Made by a program: the position numbers and the translations under genes
Part shown: positions 33,472-43,607 of the stretch, one piece after another
Position numbering within the stretch: position 1 is the stretch's first letter
Layout: each line of letters starts with the position of its first letter
From: Rhizobiales bacterium YIM 77505
Lineage (GTDB): Bacteria; Pseudomonadota; Alphaproteobacteria; Rhizobiales; Beijerinckiaceae
Direction of reading: 5' to 3'
Assembly (NCBI GenBank): GCA_000745135.1
Contig: JQNH01000001.1
Coordinates: 1,302,001-1,366,000, forward strand
DNA: 64,000 nt
Notes under the pieces: model-generated
What the model was told of the DNA's origin: nothing
Seen by the model: the letters and a program-made list of their open reading frames with translations, nothing else
The model's database searches: none

Positions 33472-34467
33472 TCAGGTAGGGGGAGGATCGGACGGGGACC
33501 GCTTGGGCACGGCCATGCGGCGACGCAGCCCCAGCGCGGTATCGGCGATGCCGAACAGAATGACGGCGAGGATGAGGAGCCCTTGGCTCAAGGCGAGCAG
33601 GACATAGGCAATGGCGAGAATGGCGCCGCGCCCGGGTCGACCCACGGTGATGTGGTGCAGCGCAGCCAAGCCCTGAAGGCCGAAGGCCATGAGCATGGCG
33701 CCAATGACGGTCCTCCCGAACACCCCGACGAAGCCGCCGAGATTTGCGAGCAGGACCGCCACGAGGAGCGTCACGAGCGCCGAGCGCGGCATCGTGGTCG
33801 CGGGAATGTAGGGCCAGGGCCGCGGCAGCCGACCGGAGATGGCCACGATCCTCGCTGCCACGAAGATGTAGAGGGTGAGGATCAGGGTGAAGCCCTGGGC
33901 GGCGAAGAGGGGCGCGAGAAAAGCGAACTGCTCGACGAGCGTCTCGCGCTGCGCCGCATGCTCGGCCTCCGTGCCCGTCCCCCGCGGCAGGCGAAGCTGC
34001 GTGTCGAGGAAGAGCTCTGCCATCCGTCGCATGCGCTGGTGGAAGGCGGCATAGTCGGGCGAGGCAACGAAGGCGGTTGCGAGGACGGTCAGCGCCGCAG
34101 TGACCGCGATCCAGGTGAGAAGGCGGCCGAGCGGATACCATTCGACCGTGCCGCTCGGGTCAGGCCGGCCAAGAAGGGCAAGATAGCCAAGCCACCAGGC
34201 GGGCAGCCCGGTGCCAATGGCGAACCCGACCCCCTCCAGAGGAGAGAGGGCGAGCGCCGTCACGATTCCGCCGGCAGCGCAGGCGACGAGGCCCGCCCGG
34301 TGATCCCAGCCCAGCGTGACGATGAGAACCGGAATGGGGGCGAGAAGGAAAAGGAGCAGGGCAAGCGGCGTCGCCTTCGCGACCACCGCAATGAGAAGTG
34401 CCGAGACGAGGCCGGCACCGATGCCCACAAGGGAAAAATTCATCCTACTCGCTGTCCCGCTGCTCAT
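33472..34467 (-). CDS. DUF2232 membrane protein in the rpsF-rplI operon
   Basis: The 331-residue product has about eight membrane helices (first at [17 protein letters not shown], last at [19 protein letters not shown]). It belongs by position and pattern to DUF2232/YybS-like proteins found between rpsR and rplI in alphaproteobacteria. Function is unknown. Either the ATG at 34467 or the ATG at 34443 (MNFSLVGIG) could be the start; the shorter one matches the family but has AGTAGG directly abutting it. Transcription is shared with the ribosomal genes. Confidence 0.85.
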   Translation of the reverse strand: MSSGTASRMNFSLVGIGAGLVSALLIAVVAKATPLALLLFLLAPIPVLIVTLGWDHRAGLVACAAGGIVTALALSPLEGVGFAIGTGLPAWWLGYLALLGRPDPSGTVEWYPLGRLLTWIAVTAALTVLATAFVASPDYAAFHQRMRRMAELFLDTQLRLPRGTGTEAEHAAQRETLVEQFAFLAPLFAAQGFTLILTLYIFVAARIVAISGRLPRPWPYIPATTMPRSALVTLLVAVLLANLGGFVGVFGRTVIGAMLMAFGLQGLAALHHITVGRPGRGAILAIAYVLLALSQGLLILAVILFGIADTALGLRRRMAVPKRSPSDPPPT

Positions 34468-34569
34468 GCAGGGTTAGGGGCGGGTCCAAGGCCCGCCCCA
34501 GCGTCCGTTCCTTCCCATAAGGAGAGAAGGCGAGCGCGCCAAGCGCCGTCGGATCAGGGTATCGGCCGC

Positions 34570-34827
34570 CTATTTGATCACATAGGGCAGCAGGCCGAGG
34601 AACCGGGCGCGCTTGATCGCCTTGGCGAGTTCGCGCTGCTTCTTGGCAGATACGGCCGTGATGCGCGAAGGCACGATCTTGCCGCGCTCCGAGATGTAGC
34701 GGGAGAGCAGCTTCGTGTCCTTATAATCGATCTTGGGCGCATTCGCTCCCGAGAAGGGGCAGGTCTTGCGCCGACGGAAGAAGGGACGACGGGCGCCAGC
34801 CGCCCCGCCAACAGATCCGATCGCCAT
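34570..34827 (-). CDS. rpsR: 30S ribosomal protein S18
   Basis: S18 forms a heterodimer with S6 on the platform of the 30S subunit. The 85-residue protein has the usual basic N-terminal extension ([15 protein letters not shown]), the [25 protein letters not shown] core and the [18 protein letters not shown] end. It starts two bases after the rpsF stop, giving coupled translation. Confidence 0.97.
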   Translation of the reverse strand: MAIGSVGGAAGARRPFFRRRKTCPFSGANAPKIDYKDTKLLSRYISERGKIVPSRITAVSAKKQRELAKAIKRARFLGLLPYVIK

Positions 34828-34829
34828 GA

Positions 34830-35222
34830 TTACGCCTCCTCTGTCTCGATCACGTCCTCTTCGCGGGTGCGACGTTCGCGCTCCTTGCGCTCGTCGCGCT
34901 CGCGCTTCTGCATCATCACCGACGGCTCGGGGTCGAGGGCGTCGACGCGGACGGTCAGGAAGCGGAGGATATCCTCGTTGATGCGCATCTGACGCTCCAT
35001 CTCCGCCACGGCGGCATGGGGAGCGTCGATGTTGAACATCATGAAATGGGCCTTGCGGTTCTTCTTGATGCGGTAGGCCAGGGACTTGACGCCCCAGGAC
35101 TCGGTCTTTTCAACCCTGCCGCCATTGGATTCGATCACGCCCTTGTACTGCTCGGCCATGGTTTCGACCTGCTGCGGCGTGACGTCCTGGCGAACCAGGA
35201 ATACGTGCTCGTAGAGAGGCAT
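34830..35222 (-). CDS. rpsF: 30S ribosomal protein S6
   Basis: The 130-residue protein begins [19 protein letters not shown] and contains [20 protein letters not shown], both typical S6 blocks. It has a charged C-terminal tail of about 30 residues ([18 protein letters not shown]). S6 pairs with S18 in the 30S platform. It is the first gene of the operon; the upstream leader can form a small hairpin (35250-35265). Confidence 0.97.
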   Translation of the reverse strand: MPLYEHVFLVRQDVTPQQVETMAEQYKGVIESNGGRVEKTESWGVKSLAYRIKKNRKAHFMMFNIDAPHAAVAEMERQMRINEDILRFLTVRVDALDPEPSVMMQKRERDERKERERRTREEDVIETEEA

Positions 35223-35550
35223 AGTGGGCCTTTCTTCAGGTTTCAGTTAAGCTCGAGAACGAGCTGTCACGCGTCCGGACGGCGCCAAGCCCTTCGAGCC
35301 GTGCAGGCCCGAGCGGTTGTTCGAAGGCGGAGACACGGGACGCCGGCTCCGAAGAGCCTGCGCTGGCGTTTGCATTCAAGCAAACCGCAAGCGCCGTCCG
35401 TTCAGCCCCCGGCCGGAAGCGAACGCGAAGCGGCGCATATACGGGCGAAGCAGCCGGAACGCAAGATCGCTCGACGCGGAAGGATGCCGCCGGCGCCTTG
35501 GCTGCATCGGCAGAGGTCCGGTAAAGGTGAGGGCGAACCGGGAGATCGGA
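35223..35550. other. Divergent intergenic region between rpsF and pdxJ
   Basis: About 330 bases with no supported gene. A perfect 6-bp stem (AGCTCG/CGAGCT, 35250-35265) lies 28 bases before rpsF on its leader. S6-S18 autoregulatory leaders exist in other bacteria, but I could not confirm the defining features here. Promoters for both directions must lie here but are not clear by eye. Confidence 0.35.
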
Positions 35551-36309
35551 ATGGCGCTGCCTTACCTCAGGCTCGGAGTGAACATCGATCACGTGGCGAC
35601 CATCCGCAACGCGCGCGGCGGACGCCATCCCGATCCGGTGCGCGCGGCCCATATGGCGACGCTTGCCGGCGCCGACGGCATCACCGCGCATTTGCGGGAG
35701 GATCGCCGCCACATCCGGGACGAGGACATCGAACGCCTCAAGCGGCAGATCCTGACGCCCCTCAATCTCGAAATGGCGGCCACCGAGGAGATGCTCGAGA
35801 TCGCCGTCCGCACGCGGCCGCACGCCGCCTGCCTCGTGCCTGAAAAGCGCACGGAACGGACCACGGAGGGCGGGCTCGACGTCGTCGGCGGCCACGGGCA
35901 TCTCGCCCCGGTGGTGGACCGCCTCTGCAGGGAGGGGATTCGGGTGTCGCTCTTCGTTGAGCCCCAGGTCGAGGCCCTCCGGGCCGCCCGGGACCTTGGG
36001 GCGCCCGTCGTCGAACTCCATACGGGCACCTATGCCGAGGCGGGTTTCGCCGGCGACGACGAGAAGGCGGCCGAAGAGCTTGATCGTTTGAAGCATGCTG
36101 CTGCCTTCGGGGCGTCGTTGGGGCTTGAGATTCATGCGGGACACGGCCTGACCTTTGACAATGTCCGGCCTGTGGCGGCTATTCCGCAGATCGTAGAGCT
36201 GAATATCGGCCACTTCCTCGTCGGCGAGGCGGTGTTCATGGGGCTTGGCGAGGCCGTGCGTGCCATGAGGGCCGCCATGGACGAGGGAAGGGCTCTTGCG
36301 AGTGCCTGA
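35551..36309 (+). CDS. pdxJ: Pyridoxine 5'-phosphate synthase
   Basis: PdxJ condenses 3-amino-1-phosphohydroxyacetone with 1-deoxyxylulose 5-phosphate in vitamin B6 synthesis. The 252-residue TIM-barrel protein has [17 protein letters not shown] at the N-terminus, [30 protein letters not shown] and [12 protein letters not shown] followed by [14 protein letters not shown], all conserved in the family. The ATG at 35551 has GGAGAT upstream. The frame is open well upstream, without similarity. Confidence 0.96.
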   Translation: MALPYLRLGVNIDHVATIRNARGGRHPDPVRAAHMATLAGADGITAHLREDRRHIRDEDIERLKRQILTPLNLEMAATEEMLEIAVRTRPHAACLVPEKRTERTTEGGLDVVGGHGHLAPVVDRLCREGIRVSLFVEPQVEALRAARDLGAPVVELHTGTYAEAGFAGDDEKAAEELDRLKHAAAFGASLGLEIHAGHGLTFDNVRPVAAIPQIVELNIGHFLVGEAVFMGLGEAVRAMRAAMDEGRALASA

Positions 36310-36435
36310 GGCGACGTGGGGCTTCGCGGTGCAGCCACAGACGCTCAAGAAGGGCGACGGCGGGCTTGCCCAACCCCGTCGGGGCAGCGCAGGTCACGCT
36401 CGCGACAACTCCAGTGACGACACGGGAGAACGTTC

Positions 36436-36837
36436 TTGATCCTGGGCATCGGCTCCGATCTTTGCGACATACGCCGCATCGAGCGCTCGCTCACGCGCTT
36501 CGGCGACCGCTTCACGCACCGAATCTTCACGGAGGGTGAGCGGGCGCGCAGTGAGCGAAGGGCGCAGCGCGCCGCCTCCTATGCCCGTCGCTTCGCCGCC
36601 AAGGAAGCCTGCGCCAAGGCGCTCGGCACCGGCATGCGCCACGGGGTCTTCTGGCGGGACATGGAGGTGGTGAACCTCCCCGGCGGCCGTCCCACCATGC
36701 GGCTGACGGGCGGTGCGCTGGAGCGCCTCCGGTCCATGACCCCGACGGGCCACGAAGCGGTGGTGCATGTCTCGCTGACCGATGATCCGCCGATGGCGCA
36801 GGCGTTCGTGGTGATCGAGGCACGCATGCCTGCCTGA
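36436..36837 (+). CDS. acpS: Holo-[acyl-carrier-protein] synthase
   Basis: AcpS transfers 4'-phosphopantetheine from CoA to acyl carrier protein. The 133-residue protein has [18 protein letters not shown] (metal-binding Asp) and the [16 protein letters not shown] signature (metal-binding Glu). The start is a TTG at 36436: the conserved N-terminus begins exactly there and GGGAGA lies upstream. It sits between pdxJ and lepB as in most Hyphomicrobiales. Confidence 0.94.
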   Translation: MILGIGSDLCDIRRIERSLTRFGDRFTHRIFTEGERARSERRAQRAASYARRFAAKEACAKALGTGMRHGVFWRDMEVVNLPGGRPTMRLTGGALERLRSMTPTGHEAVVHVSLTDDPPMAQAFVVIEARMPA

Positions 36838-36912
36838 GCGTCCGCTGCGTTGCGGCCACAAGTCCGTTAGGCTAGACCCGCGCGGCGGTCGAGGATCGGC
36901 CGGGAGAAGCGG

Positions 36913-37683
36913 ATGGAACAGGTGCGGGCCAGCGGCAAGGTCAAGAGCAAGCGCGAAGGCGGGGTTCTCGACACCGTCAAGGTCATCATCCAGGCGCTGC
37001 TGATCGCCCTGGTGGTGCGGACCGTTCTCTTTCAGCCCTTCAACATCCCATCGGGGTCGCTCATCCCCACGCTCCTGATCGGGGACTATCTCTTCGTTTC
37101 CAAATACAGCTACGGCTATTCCCGTTATTCCATCCCCTTCGGCCCGCCGGTCATGTCCGGGCGGATCTGGGGCTCCGAGCCCAAGCGTGGCGATATCGCC
37201 GTGTTCAAGCTCCCGAAGGACAATTCGACCGACTACATCAAACGGGTGATCGGGCTCCCCGGCGATCGCATCCAGGTTCTCGGCGGGGTTCTCCACATCA
37301 ACGGACAGCCCGTGAAGCGCGAGCGGGTCGAGGACTTCGAAACGCAGGATGCCTGGGGCCGGCCGATCAAAGTGGCACAGTATCGCGAGACCCTGCCGAA
37401 CGGCGTCAGCCATCTCATCATCGAACGGGAGGGAGACCGCGGCTTCTGGGACAACACGGAGGTTTATACGGTGCCGCCCGGCCACTTCTTCATGATGGGC
37501 GACAATCGCGACAACTCCACCGACTCCCGCGACCTGCAGAGCGTGGGCTTCGTCCCCTTCGAGAACCTGGTCGGCCGGGCCGAAATCATCTTCTTCTCGA
37601 TCGAGGAGGGGGCAAGCGCCTGGCAAGTGTGGGAATGGCCCTGGACCGTCCGCTGGAGCCGCATGCTCAAGCCCATCAAGTGA
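36913..37683 (+). CDS. lepB: Signal peptidase I
   Basis: LepB cleaves signal peptides at the outer face of the inner membrane. The 256-residue protein has one N-terminal membrane helix (VKVIIQALLIALVVRTVLF, about 23-41). It has the catalytic Ser in NIPSGSLIPTLLIGDY and the general-base Lys in DYIKRVIGLPGDRI. The terminal conserved box is FFMMGDNRDNSTDSR. It is followed after 12 bases by rnc, the common lepB-rnc-era arrangement. Confidence 0.96.
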   Translation: MEQVRASGKVKSKREGGVLDTVKVIIQALLIALVVRTVLFQPFNIPSGSLIPTLLIGDYLFVSKYSYGYSRYSIPFGPPVMSGRIWGSEPKRGDIAVFKLPKDNSTDYIKRVIGLPGDRIQVLGGVLHINGQPVKRERVEDFETQDAWGRPIKVAQYRETLPNGVSHLIIEREGDRGFWDNTEVYTVPPGHFFMMGDNRDNSTDSRDLQSVGFVPFENLVGRAEIIFFSIEEGASAWQVWEWPWTVRWSRMLKPIK

Positions 37684-37695
37684 GATCGCAGGGCC

Positions 37696-38454
37696 ATGGC
37701 CCGGCACAAGCCTGATCTCGCCGAACTCGAAGCCCGCATCGGCCACACCTTTTCCGACCGCATGCTGTTGATCCAGGCGCTCACCCATATGAGCGCCGCT
37801 GGAGGCGCCGGCGCGAAAAGCTATCAGCGCCTCGAGTTCCTGGGCGATCGGGTGTTGGGGCTCGCCGTCGCCGAGATGCTCTATGGGGCCTTTCCCCAGG
37901 GCTCGGAAGGGGAGCTGTCGCGGCGCCTCTCGGAGCTCGTCCGAAAGGAGACCTGCGCGGAAGTCGCCGAGAACTGGGGGGCGGGGGCCTTCGTCAAGCT
38001 CGGCGGCGGGGAAAAATCGGGGATCCGCCAGAATCGGTCAGTGCTCGCCGACGTCTGTGAAGCCGTGATCGCAGCCGTGTTTCTCGACGCAGGCTATGCC
38101 GCCGCGCGGAGAGTGGTGGAAACCCATTTCAGCGCCCGCATGCACATCTATTCCAAGCCGCCCTCCAACCCCAAAGCCGCGCTGCAGGAATGGGCCTTGG
38201 CGCGCGGACTGCCGACGCCGACCTATGAGGTCGTGGAGCAGGTCGGCCCCCATCACGCCCCTGAATTCCGCATCGCCGTGACCGTTGCGGGGCTGGAGAG
38301 CGCGACCGGGCTCGGTTCGTCCAAGCGCGCGGCGGAACAGGACGCCGCTGAGAATCTTCTGGTACGCGAAGGAATCTGGAGCCGTCCTGTGGTCGAAGGA
38401 TCGGAGGAGCACGCCCATTCCGCGGAGGCAGGCGACACCCATGCAGATGTCTGA
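37696..38454 (+). CDS. rnc: Ribonuclease III
   Basis: RNase III processes rRNA precursors and other double-stranded RNA. The 252-residue protein has the signature YQRLEFLGDRVLGLAVAEML (catalytic Glu and Asp), the second acidic site in SVLADVCEAVIAAVFLDAGY, and a C-terminal double-stranded-RNA-binding domain (about 160-230, PKAALQEWALARGLPTPTYEV to GSSKRAAEQDAAENLL). Its 3' end overlaps era by 14 bases. Confidence 0.96.
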   Translation: MARHKPDLAELEARIGHTFSDRMLLIQALTHMSAAGGAGAKSYQRLEFLGDRVLGLAVAEMLYGAFPQGSEGELSRRLSELVRKETCAEVAENWGAGAFVKLGGGEKSGIRQNRSVLADVCEAVIAAVFLDAGYAAARRVVETHFSARMHIYSKPPSNPKAALQEWALARGLPTPTYEVVEQVGPHHAPEFRIAVTVAGLESATGLGSSKRAAEQDAAENLLVREGIWSRPVVEGSEEHAHSAEAGDTHADV

Positions 38455-39355
38455 GGAGGCCGCCACGCGGGCCGGCTTCGTCGCGCTGATCGGTGCGCCG
38501 AATGCGGGCAAGTCCACGCTCCTCAACGCGCTCGTGGGCTCGAAGGTGTCGATCGTCTCGCGCAAGGTGCAGACGACGCGCACGCAGATCCGCGGCATCG
38601 TCATCGAAGGCGCGACACAGATCGTCTTCGTCGACACGCCCGGCATCTTCAAGCCGAAGCGGCGCCTCGACCGCGCCATGGTAACCTCGGCTTGGGGCGG
38701 AGCAGGAGATGCGGACGTCGTTTGCCTTCTTGTCGATGTCCGCAAAGGTCTCGACGAGGAGAACGAGGCGATCCTCGAGAAGCTTGCGGAGGTGCGGCGC
38801 CCCAGGATCCTGGTCCTCAACAAGATCGATGTGGTCGAGCGCCCGAAGCTCCTCGAACTGGCGGCCGTCTTCAATGCCCGGCTCGCCTTCGAGGAGACCT
38901 TCATGATCTCGGCGCTCACCGGAGACGGAGTCGCCGATCTGCGGCGGACGCTTGCCGCCCGCATGCCGCCGGGGCCCTGGCTCTATCCCGAGGACCAGAT
39001 CTCGGATGCGCCCTTGCGCTTCCTTGCGGCCGAGATTACCCGCGAGAAGCTCTTCGAGCGGCTCCACGACGAACTGCCCTACCAATCCACCGTCGAGACC
39101 GATAGCTGGCAGGAACGCGCGGACGGGTCGGTGCGCATCGAGCAGACGATCTATGTGGAACGCGAAAGCCAGCGGAAGATCGTGCTCGGTAAAGGTGGCC
39201 AGACGATCAAGAGCATCGGCCAGGCGGCCCGCAAGGAACTCGCCGAGATCGTCGAGGCGCCGGTACACCTCTTCCTTTATGTGAAAGTGCGCGAGGGTTG
39301 GGAGAACGATCCTGCCCGCTACCGCGAGATGGGCCTGGAGTTCCCGAAGGGGTAG
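38441..39355 (+). CDS. era: Ribosome-assembly GTPase Era
   Basis: Era binds the 3' end of 16S rRNA during 30S maturation. The 304-residue protein has the P-loop [29 protein letters not shown] (G3), NKID (G4) and a C-terminal KH domain (ERESQRKIVLGKGGQTIKSIG). The ATG at 38441 is favoured over that at 38447 because GGAGG at 38424-38428 is closer. It overlaps the rnc end. Confidence 0.96.
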   Translation: MQMSEEAATRAGFVALIGAPNAGKSTLLNALVGSKVSIVSRKVQTTRTQIRGIVIEGATQIVFVDTPGIFKPKRRLDRAMVTSAWGGAGDADVVCLLVDVRKGLDEENEAILEKLAEVRRPRILVLNKIDVVERPKLLELAAVFNARLAFEETFMISALTGDGVADLRRTLAARMPPGPWLYPEDQISDAPLRFLAAEITREKLFERLHDELPYQSTVETDSWQERADGSVRIEQTIYVERESQRKIVLGKGGQTIKSIGQAARKELAEIVEAPVHLFLYVKVREGWENDPARYREMGLEFPKG

Positions 39356-39375
39356 GCAAGGGTTAGCGTCCCTGC

Positions 39376-40119
39376 ATGCATTGGTCCGATGAGGGTCTGG
39401 TGCTCGGCGCCCGCCGGCACGGGGAATCGAGCGTCATCCTGGAGCTGATGACACGCGAGCACGGCCGTCATCTCGGCCTCGTGCATGGCGGCCGCTCCAA
39501 GCGCCTGCAGCCGGTTCTCCAGCCCGGGAATTCCGTGCACGCCACCTGGCGGGCGCGCCTCGACGAACACCTCGGGAGCTATGTCATCGAGCCCGGCGCC
39601 ACGCGTTCCGCCCGCTTCATCGACGTGCCGTTGGCGCTCTACGGCGTCGGCGCGCTCGCGGCACTGTTGAGGCTTCTGCCGGAGCGCGATCCTCACCCGG
39701 CCCTGTACGAGGCGGCAACCGTGCTGGCCGGCCATCTCGACGACGTTCACGTGGCGCCGGCGCTGTTCGTCCGCTTCGAGCTCGTGCTGCTCGCCGAACT
39801 CGGCTTCGGCCTTGATCTGTCACGCTGCGCCGCCACAGGTCGCGCGGACGACCTCGCCTATGTCTCGCCCAAGAGCGGCCGGGCCGTCAGCGCCGAAGCA
39901 GGAGCACCTTACAGGCAGCGGCTCCTACCTCTCCCGCGCTTCCTGCTCGCGGGCGCGTCAGGGCGGGACCCGACGGCGGAGGCGGTGAAAGAGGGCTTCG
40001 CCTTGACGGAGCACTTCATGCGCGTGCACCTCTTCGAGCCGCGCGGGCTGGATGTGCCCGAAGAGCGGGCGCGTTTCGTCGCAGCGGCCCTGCGCGCTGC
40101 TGCAGCGCCGGACGTCTAG
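39376..40119 (+). CDS. recO: DNA repair protein RecO
   Basis: RecO loads RecA on gapped DNA with RecR. The 247-residue protein has the N-terminal OB-fold (WSDEGLVLGARRHGESSVILELMTREHGRHLGLVHGG) and the helical middle with LLAELGFGLDLSRCAATGRADDLAYVSPKSGRAVS. The usual zinc-binding Cys pattern of RecO is reduced to a single Cys in SRCAATG, as in many alphaproteobacteria. It starts 20 bases after era. Confidence 0.93.
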   Translation: MHWSDEGLVLGARRHGESSVILELMTREHGRHLGLVHGGRSKRLQPVLQPGNSVHATWRARLDEHLGSYVIEPGATRSARFIDVPLALYGVGALAALLRLLPERDPHPALYEAATVLAGHLDDVHVAPALFVRFELVLLAELGFGLDLSRCAATGRADDLAYVSPKSGRAVSAEAGAPYRQRLLPLPRFLLAGASGRDPTAEAVKEGFALTEHFMRVHLFEPRGLDVPEERARFVAAALRAAAAPDV

Positions 40120-40182
40120 GTTTGTTTCTGATATGTTCTCGCTCCAAACAGCCAACTGATTCGCCTGGGGGTTCATTCCATT

Positions 40183-42426
40183 ATGGGCAAGCCGATCCAG
40201 CCGCCGTCGGGCGGCGAGGGCGTCGAGACCGTCAGCCTGAAAGAAGCGCTCGAGGAGCGCTATCTCGCCTATGCCCTCTCGACCATCATGCACCGGGCGC
40301 TGCCCGACGCCCGCGACGGGCTCAAGCCCGTGCATCGGCGCATCCTCTACGGGATGAACCTGCTGCGCCTGAACCCGGGAGGACCTTTCAAGAAGTCGGC
40401 CAAGGTGGTGGGCGATGTCATGGGATCCTTCCATCCCCATGGTGACCAAGCCATCTACGACGCGCTCGTGCGCCTCGCGCAGGACTTCGCTTCCCGCTAT
40501 CCGCTCGTGGACGGGCAAGGCAACTTCGGCAACATCGACGGGGACAGCGCCGCCGCCTACCGCTACACCGAAGCGCGCATGACGGAGGTGGCAAGCCTGC
40601 TTCTGCGCGGCATCGACGAGGACGCCGTCGATTTCAGGCCGAACTACGACGGCACGAGCGAAGAGCCGGTGGTGCTCCCGGCCGCCTTCCCCAATCTGCT
40701 TGCCAATGGATCTCAGGGCATCGCGGTCGGCATGGCGACCTCGATCCCGCCGCACAATGTGGCGGAGCTCTGCGACGCCGCGCTTTATCTGATTGCGCAC
40801 CCCAAGGCGACCACCGATCAGCTCTTGACCTTCGTGCAGGGCCCAGACTTCCCAACGGGTGGGGTGGTTGTCGAGCCGAAGGAGTCGATCGCCGAGGCCT
40901 ACCGCACCGGCCGGGGCTCCTTCCGGACCCGCGCCCGCTGGCGGAAGGAGACCACCGGCCGCGGCACCTGGGTCATCGTCGTCACCGAGATCCCTTACGG
41001 GGTGCCGAAATCCCGCCTCATCGAGAAGATGGCGGAACTCCTCAACGAGCGGAAGCTGCCGCTCCTCGCCGATGTCCGCGACGAATCGGCGGAGGACATC
41101 CGCATCGTGCTCGAGCCGCGGTCGCGCACGGTCGACCCCGTCATCCTGATGGAATCGCTCTTCAAGCTGACGGAGCTCGAGAGCCGCATTCCGCTTAACC
41201 TCAACGTCCTCTCCGGCGGGCGCGTCCCGAAGGTGTTGAGCCTCGCCGAGTGCCTGAGGGAGTGGCTCGACCACCGGCGCGAGGTGCTCATCCGACGCTC
41301 GCGCTTTCGCCTTGCCCAGATCGAGCGCCGCCTCGAGATCCTGCGCGGCCTGCTCATCATCTATCTCGACCTCGACCGGGTCATCAAAATCATCCGCGAG
41401 CACGACGAGCCGAAACAGGAGCTGATGCGCGTCTTCAAGCTCACCGAGGTGCAGGCGAACGCCATCCTCGACACGCGCCTGCGCGCCTTGCGCAAGCTCG
41501 AGGAGATGGAGCTGAAGCGCGAGCTCGGCGATCTGGAGAAGGAGAAGGACCAGATCGAGAAGCTCCTCGCCTCGCCCGCGGCCCAATGGAAGACGGTCGG
41601 CTGGGAAGTGCGCGAAGTGAAGAAGAGCTTCGGGCCGGACACGCCGCTCGGCAAGCGCCGCACCACCTTCGAGGAGGCGCCGGACACCTCCGACATCGAC
41701 TTCGCCGAGGCCATGGTGGAGCGCGAGCCGATTACCGTCATCGTCTCGCAGAAGGGGTGGATCCGAGCGCTCAAGGGCCACGTGGCCGACCTGTCGACCG
41801 TGCAGTTCAAGGGCGACGACGGGCTCAAGACCTCCTTCTTCACCGAGACGACGGCGAAGATCCTGGTCGCGGCGACGAACGGGAAGGTCTACACACTTGA
41901 GGCCTCCAAGCTCCCCGGCGGCCGCGGCTTCGGCGACCCGATCAGCTTGATGGTCGATCTGGAGGGCGCCGAGATCGTCATGGCATATCCCTACCGGCCA
42001 GGCATGAAGCTCTTGCTCGCCAGCACCGACGGGCGCGGCTTCATCGCGCCGGCTGACGAGCTCATCGCCAACACCCGGAAGGGCCGCAGCGTCCTCACCC
42101 TCGATGCGCCTGCCAAGCTCGCCGTCTTCGCCGAGGGGGACGGCGACCACGTCGCCATCATCGGGGAGAACCGCAAGCTCCTCGTCTTCCCGACCAAGCA
42201 GGTCCCGGAGATGACCCGCGGCAAGGGGGTGCGCCTGCAGCGCTATCGCGATGGCGGCGTCTCCGACGCCAAGACCTTCAAGCTGAAGGAGGGGCTGACC
42301 TGGAGGGACTCATCCGGCCGCACCTGGACGGTGGCGAACGGCGATCTCAGGGAATGGGTCGGCAACCGGGCCGAAGCCGGCCGCCTGCCGCCCAAGGGCT
42401 TCCCGAAGAACAATCGCTTCGGATAG
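40183..42426 (+). CDS. parC: DNA topoisomerase IV subunit A
   Basis: ParC is the DNA-cleaving subunit of topoisomerase IV, which separates daughter chromosomes. The 747-residue protein has the winged-helix domain with [19 protein letters not shown] and the catalytic Tyr in [12 protein letters not shown] long coiled coil follows (about 430-475), and the C-terminal domain is shorter than in GyrA and lacks a GyrA box. At the position of E. coli Ser80 (quinolone-resistance region) there is Gln89, seen also in other alphaproteobacteria, so it need not be acquired. Last gene of the pdxJ-to-parC run. Confidence 0.95.
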   Translation: MGKPIQPPSGGEGVETVSLKEALEERYLAYALSTIMHRALPDARDGLKPVHRRILYGMNLLRLNPGGPFKKSAKVVGDVMGSFHPHGDQAIYDALVRLAQDFASRYPLVDGQGNFGNIDGDSAAAYRYTEARMTEVASLLLRGIDEDAVDFRPNYDGTSEEPVVLPAAFPNLLANGSQGIAVGMATSIPPHNVAELCDAALYLIAHPKATTDQLLTFVQGPDFPTGGVVVEPKESIAEAYRTGRGSFRTRARWRKETTGRGTWVIVVTEIPYGVPKSRLIEKMAELLNERKLPLLADVRDESAEDIRIVLEPRSRTVDPVILMESLFKLTELESRIPLNLNVLSGGRVPKVLSLAECLREWLDHRREVLIRRSRFRLAQIERRLEILRGLLIIYLDLDRVIKIIREHDEPKQELMRVFKLTEVQANAILDTRLRALRKLEEMELKRELGDLEKEKDQIEKLLASPAAQWKTVGWEVREVKKSFGPDTPLGKRRTTFEEAPDTSDIDFAEAMVEREPITVIVSQKGWIRALKGHVADLSTVQFKGDDGLKTSFFTETTAKILVAATNGKVYTLEASKLPGGRGFGDPISLMVDLEGAEIVMAYPYRPGMKLLLASTDGRGFIAPADELIANTRKGRSVLTLDAPAKLAVFAEGDGDHVAIIGENRKLLVFPTKQVPEMTRGKGVRLQRYRDGGVSDAKTFKLKEGLTWRDSSGRTWTVANGDLREWVGNRAEAGRLPPKGFPKNNRFG

Positions 42427-42533
42427 GCGCGGGCCTTAAGGCGAGAAAATCTCGACCGGGTGTCTGGACGCCCGAAGGGCTGTCGGGGATCAGACCCGAA
42501 GGGACGCACCCGGTCACTTTGCCGACCAACTCC

Positions 42534-42555
42534 GCGCGCCCGCATCCGGGCGCGC
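42534..42555. terminator. Hairpin after parC, possible terminator
   Basis: A perfect 9-bp stem (GCGCGCCCG, loop CATC, CGGGCGCGC) lies 108 bases after parC and 14 bases before the IS630 copy. No T-run follows, so termination is uncertain; the insertion may have removed part of it. Confidence 0.4.
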
Positions 42556-42581
42556 TGAGCCTGTCTTAGAGCACGCTCTGT

Positions 42582-43178
42582 TTAGACGGAAGCATAGCCG
42601 GCGTTTGTCAGGTAGTTGGCGCATTCCGTGGGTGGGAAGAGCTCGAGAAGGTCGCCCAGCTTTCGCCAGGTGGCCTCGACGGTGCGGGCTTCGGCCCTGC
42701 GGATCAGGTGCTTGAGCTTGGCGAAGAGCTGCTCGATCGGGTTCAGGTCGGGGCTGTAGGGGGGCAGGAACAGAAGATGGGCGCCGGCGGCCCGGACGGC
42801 GCGTCGCGCGGCTTGCCCTTTGTGGCTGCCGAGATTGTCGAGGACGACGACGTCACCCGGAGCGAGCGTCGGAACGAGCACCTTCTCGACATAGAGGGTG
42901 AACAGCTCGCCGTTGATCGGGCCGTCGATGATCCAGGGAGCATCGATGCGATCGGCGCGAAGCGCGGCGATGAAGGTGAGCGTCTTCCAGTGGCCGTGCG
43001 GCACGCGGGCCGCAAGGCGCTGGCCGCGCGGTCCCCAGCCTCGCAGGGGCGCCATATTGGTCTTGACCCATGTCTCGTCGATGAAGACGAGCCGCCTTGC
43101 ATCGATGCGGCCCTGATGGGCCTTCCAGCGCGCCCGCCTGCGGGCGATGTCAGGCCGCGTCTGCTCGGCCGGCAGCAC
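42582..43178 (-). CDS. IS630 transposase, second frame (DDE catalytic part), copy 2
   Basis: Identical in protein sequence to the catalytic frame of copy 1: FIDETW, DNLGSHKG and PDLNPIEQLFAKLK carry the acidic triad. Expression is expected only as a fusion with the upstream frame. The intact state of both frames suggests this copy is still mobile or was so recently. Confidence 0.88.
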   Translation of the reverse strand: MLPAEQTRPDIARRRARWKAHQGRIDARRLVFIDETWVKTNMAPLRGWGPRGQRLAARVPHGHWKTLTFIAALRADRIDAPWIIDGPINGELFTLYVEKVLVPTLAPGDVVVLDNLGSHKGQAARRAVRAAGAHLLFLPPYSPDLNPIEQLFAKLKHLIRRAEARTVEATWRKLGDLLELFPPTECANYLTNAGYASV

Positions 43179-43524
43179 GGTTTTTTTTGAAGCTCAGTCC
43201 TTCGGCGTGCAGGAAGACCCAGACGGCGCGGCGGTCGCTCTTAATGCCGCGTTCGGCCAGTTCCATCACCAAGCCGCGGGTCGTAAACGGTCCGGACCGG
43301 CAGCGCTCGCGCAGCCACTCGGCCAGCTCTCCGCGGAGCTTGGGTTTCTTGTGGCCGCCGACTTGGTCGGGCGCCAGCGAGCCCGTCTCGCGCTTGCGCT
43401 TCATCCACTTCGAGATGCAGGACGGGCTGATCCTGAGCGCCGCCGCCACCGCCCGCGTCGTCGCGCCCGCCTCGTAGCGGGCCACAGCCCGTTCGCGCAA
43501 ATCCTCAGAGTAGGGTCGTGTCAT
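43150..43524 (-). CDS. IS630 transposase, first frame (helix-turn-helix part), copy 2
   Basis: This frame is identical in protein sequence to the first frame of copy 1 (124 residues, N-terminal YSEDLRERAVARYEAG). It ends after the same A8 slippage tract (T8 on the plus strand at 43182-43189). It supplies the terminal-repeat-binding half of the transposase and would be joined to the catalytic half by slippage. Confidence 0.88.
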   Translation of the reverse strand: MTRPYSEDLRERAVARYEAGATTRAVAAALRISPSCISKWMKRKRETGSLAPDQVGGHKKPKLRGELAEWLRERCRSGPFTTRGLVMELAERGIKSDRRAVWVFLHAEGLSFKKNRAAGRADAA

Positions 43525-43607
43525 CCAATGCTGGCCTCCCCCAGCACGGATCTTGAATCACACCCCGACCTCAAACGGAATCCGATTCCGCTAAACCGAA
43601 GCGCGCT

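Noticed and set aside
33583-34992. 469-codon frame antisense to the DUF2232, rpsR and rpsF genes
   Set aside because: Overlaps three well-supported genes on the other strand and is low in complexity.
35250-35265. S6-S18 autoregulatory leader of rpsF
   Set aside because: Only a small perfect hairpin is clear; I could not confirm the defining elements of that motif.
39958-42150. 730-codon frame antisense to parC
   Set aside because: Shadow of parC; no domain, no ribosome binding site, no context.
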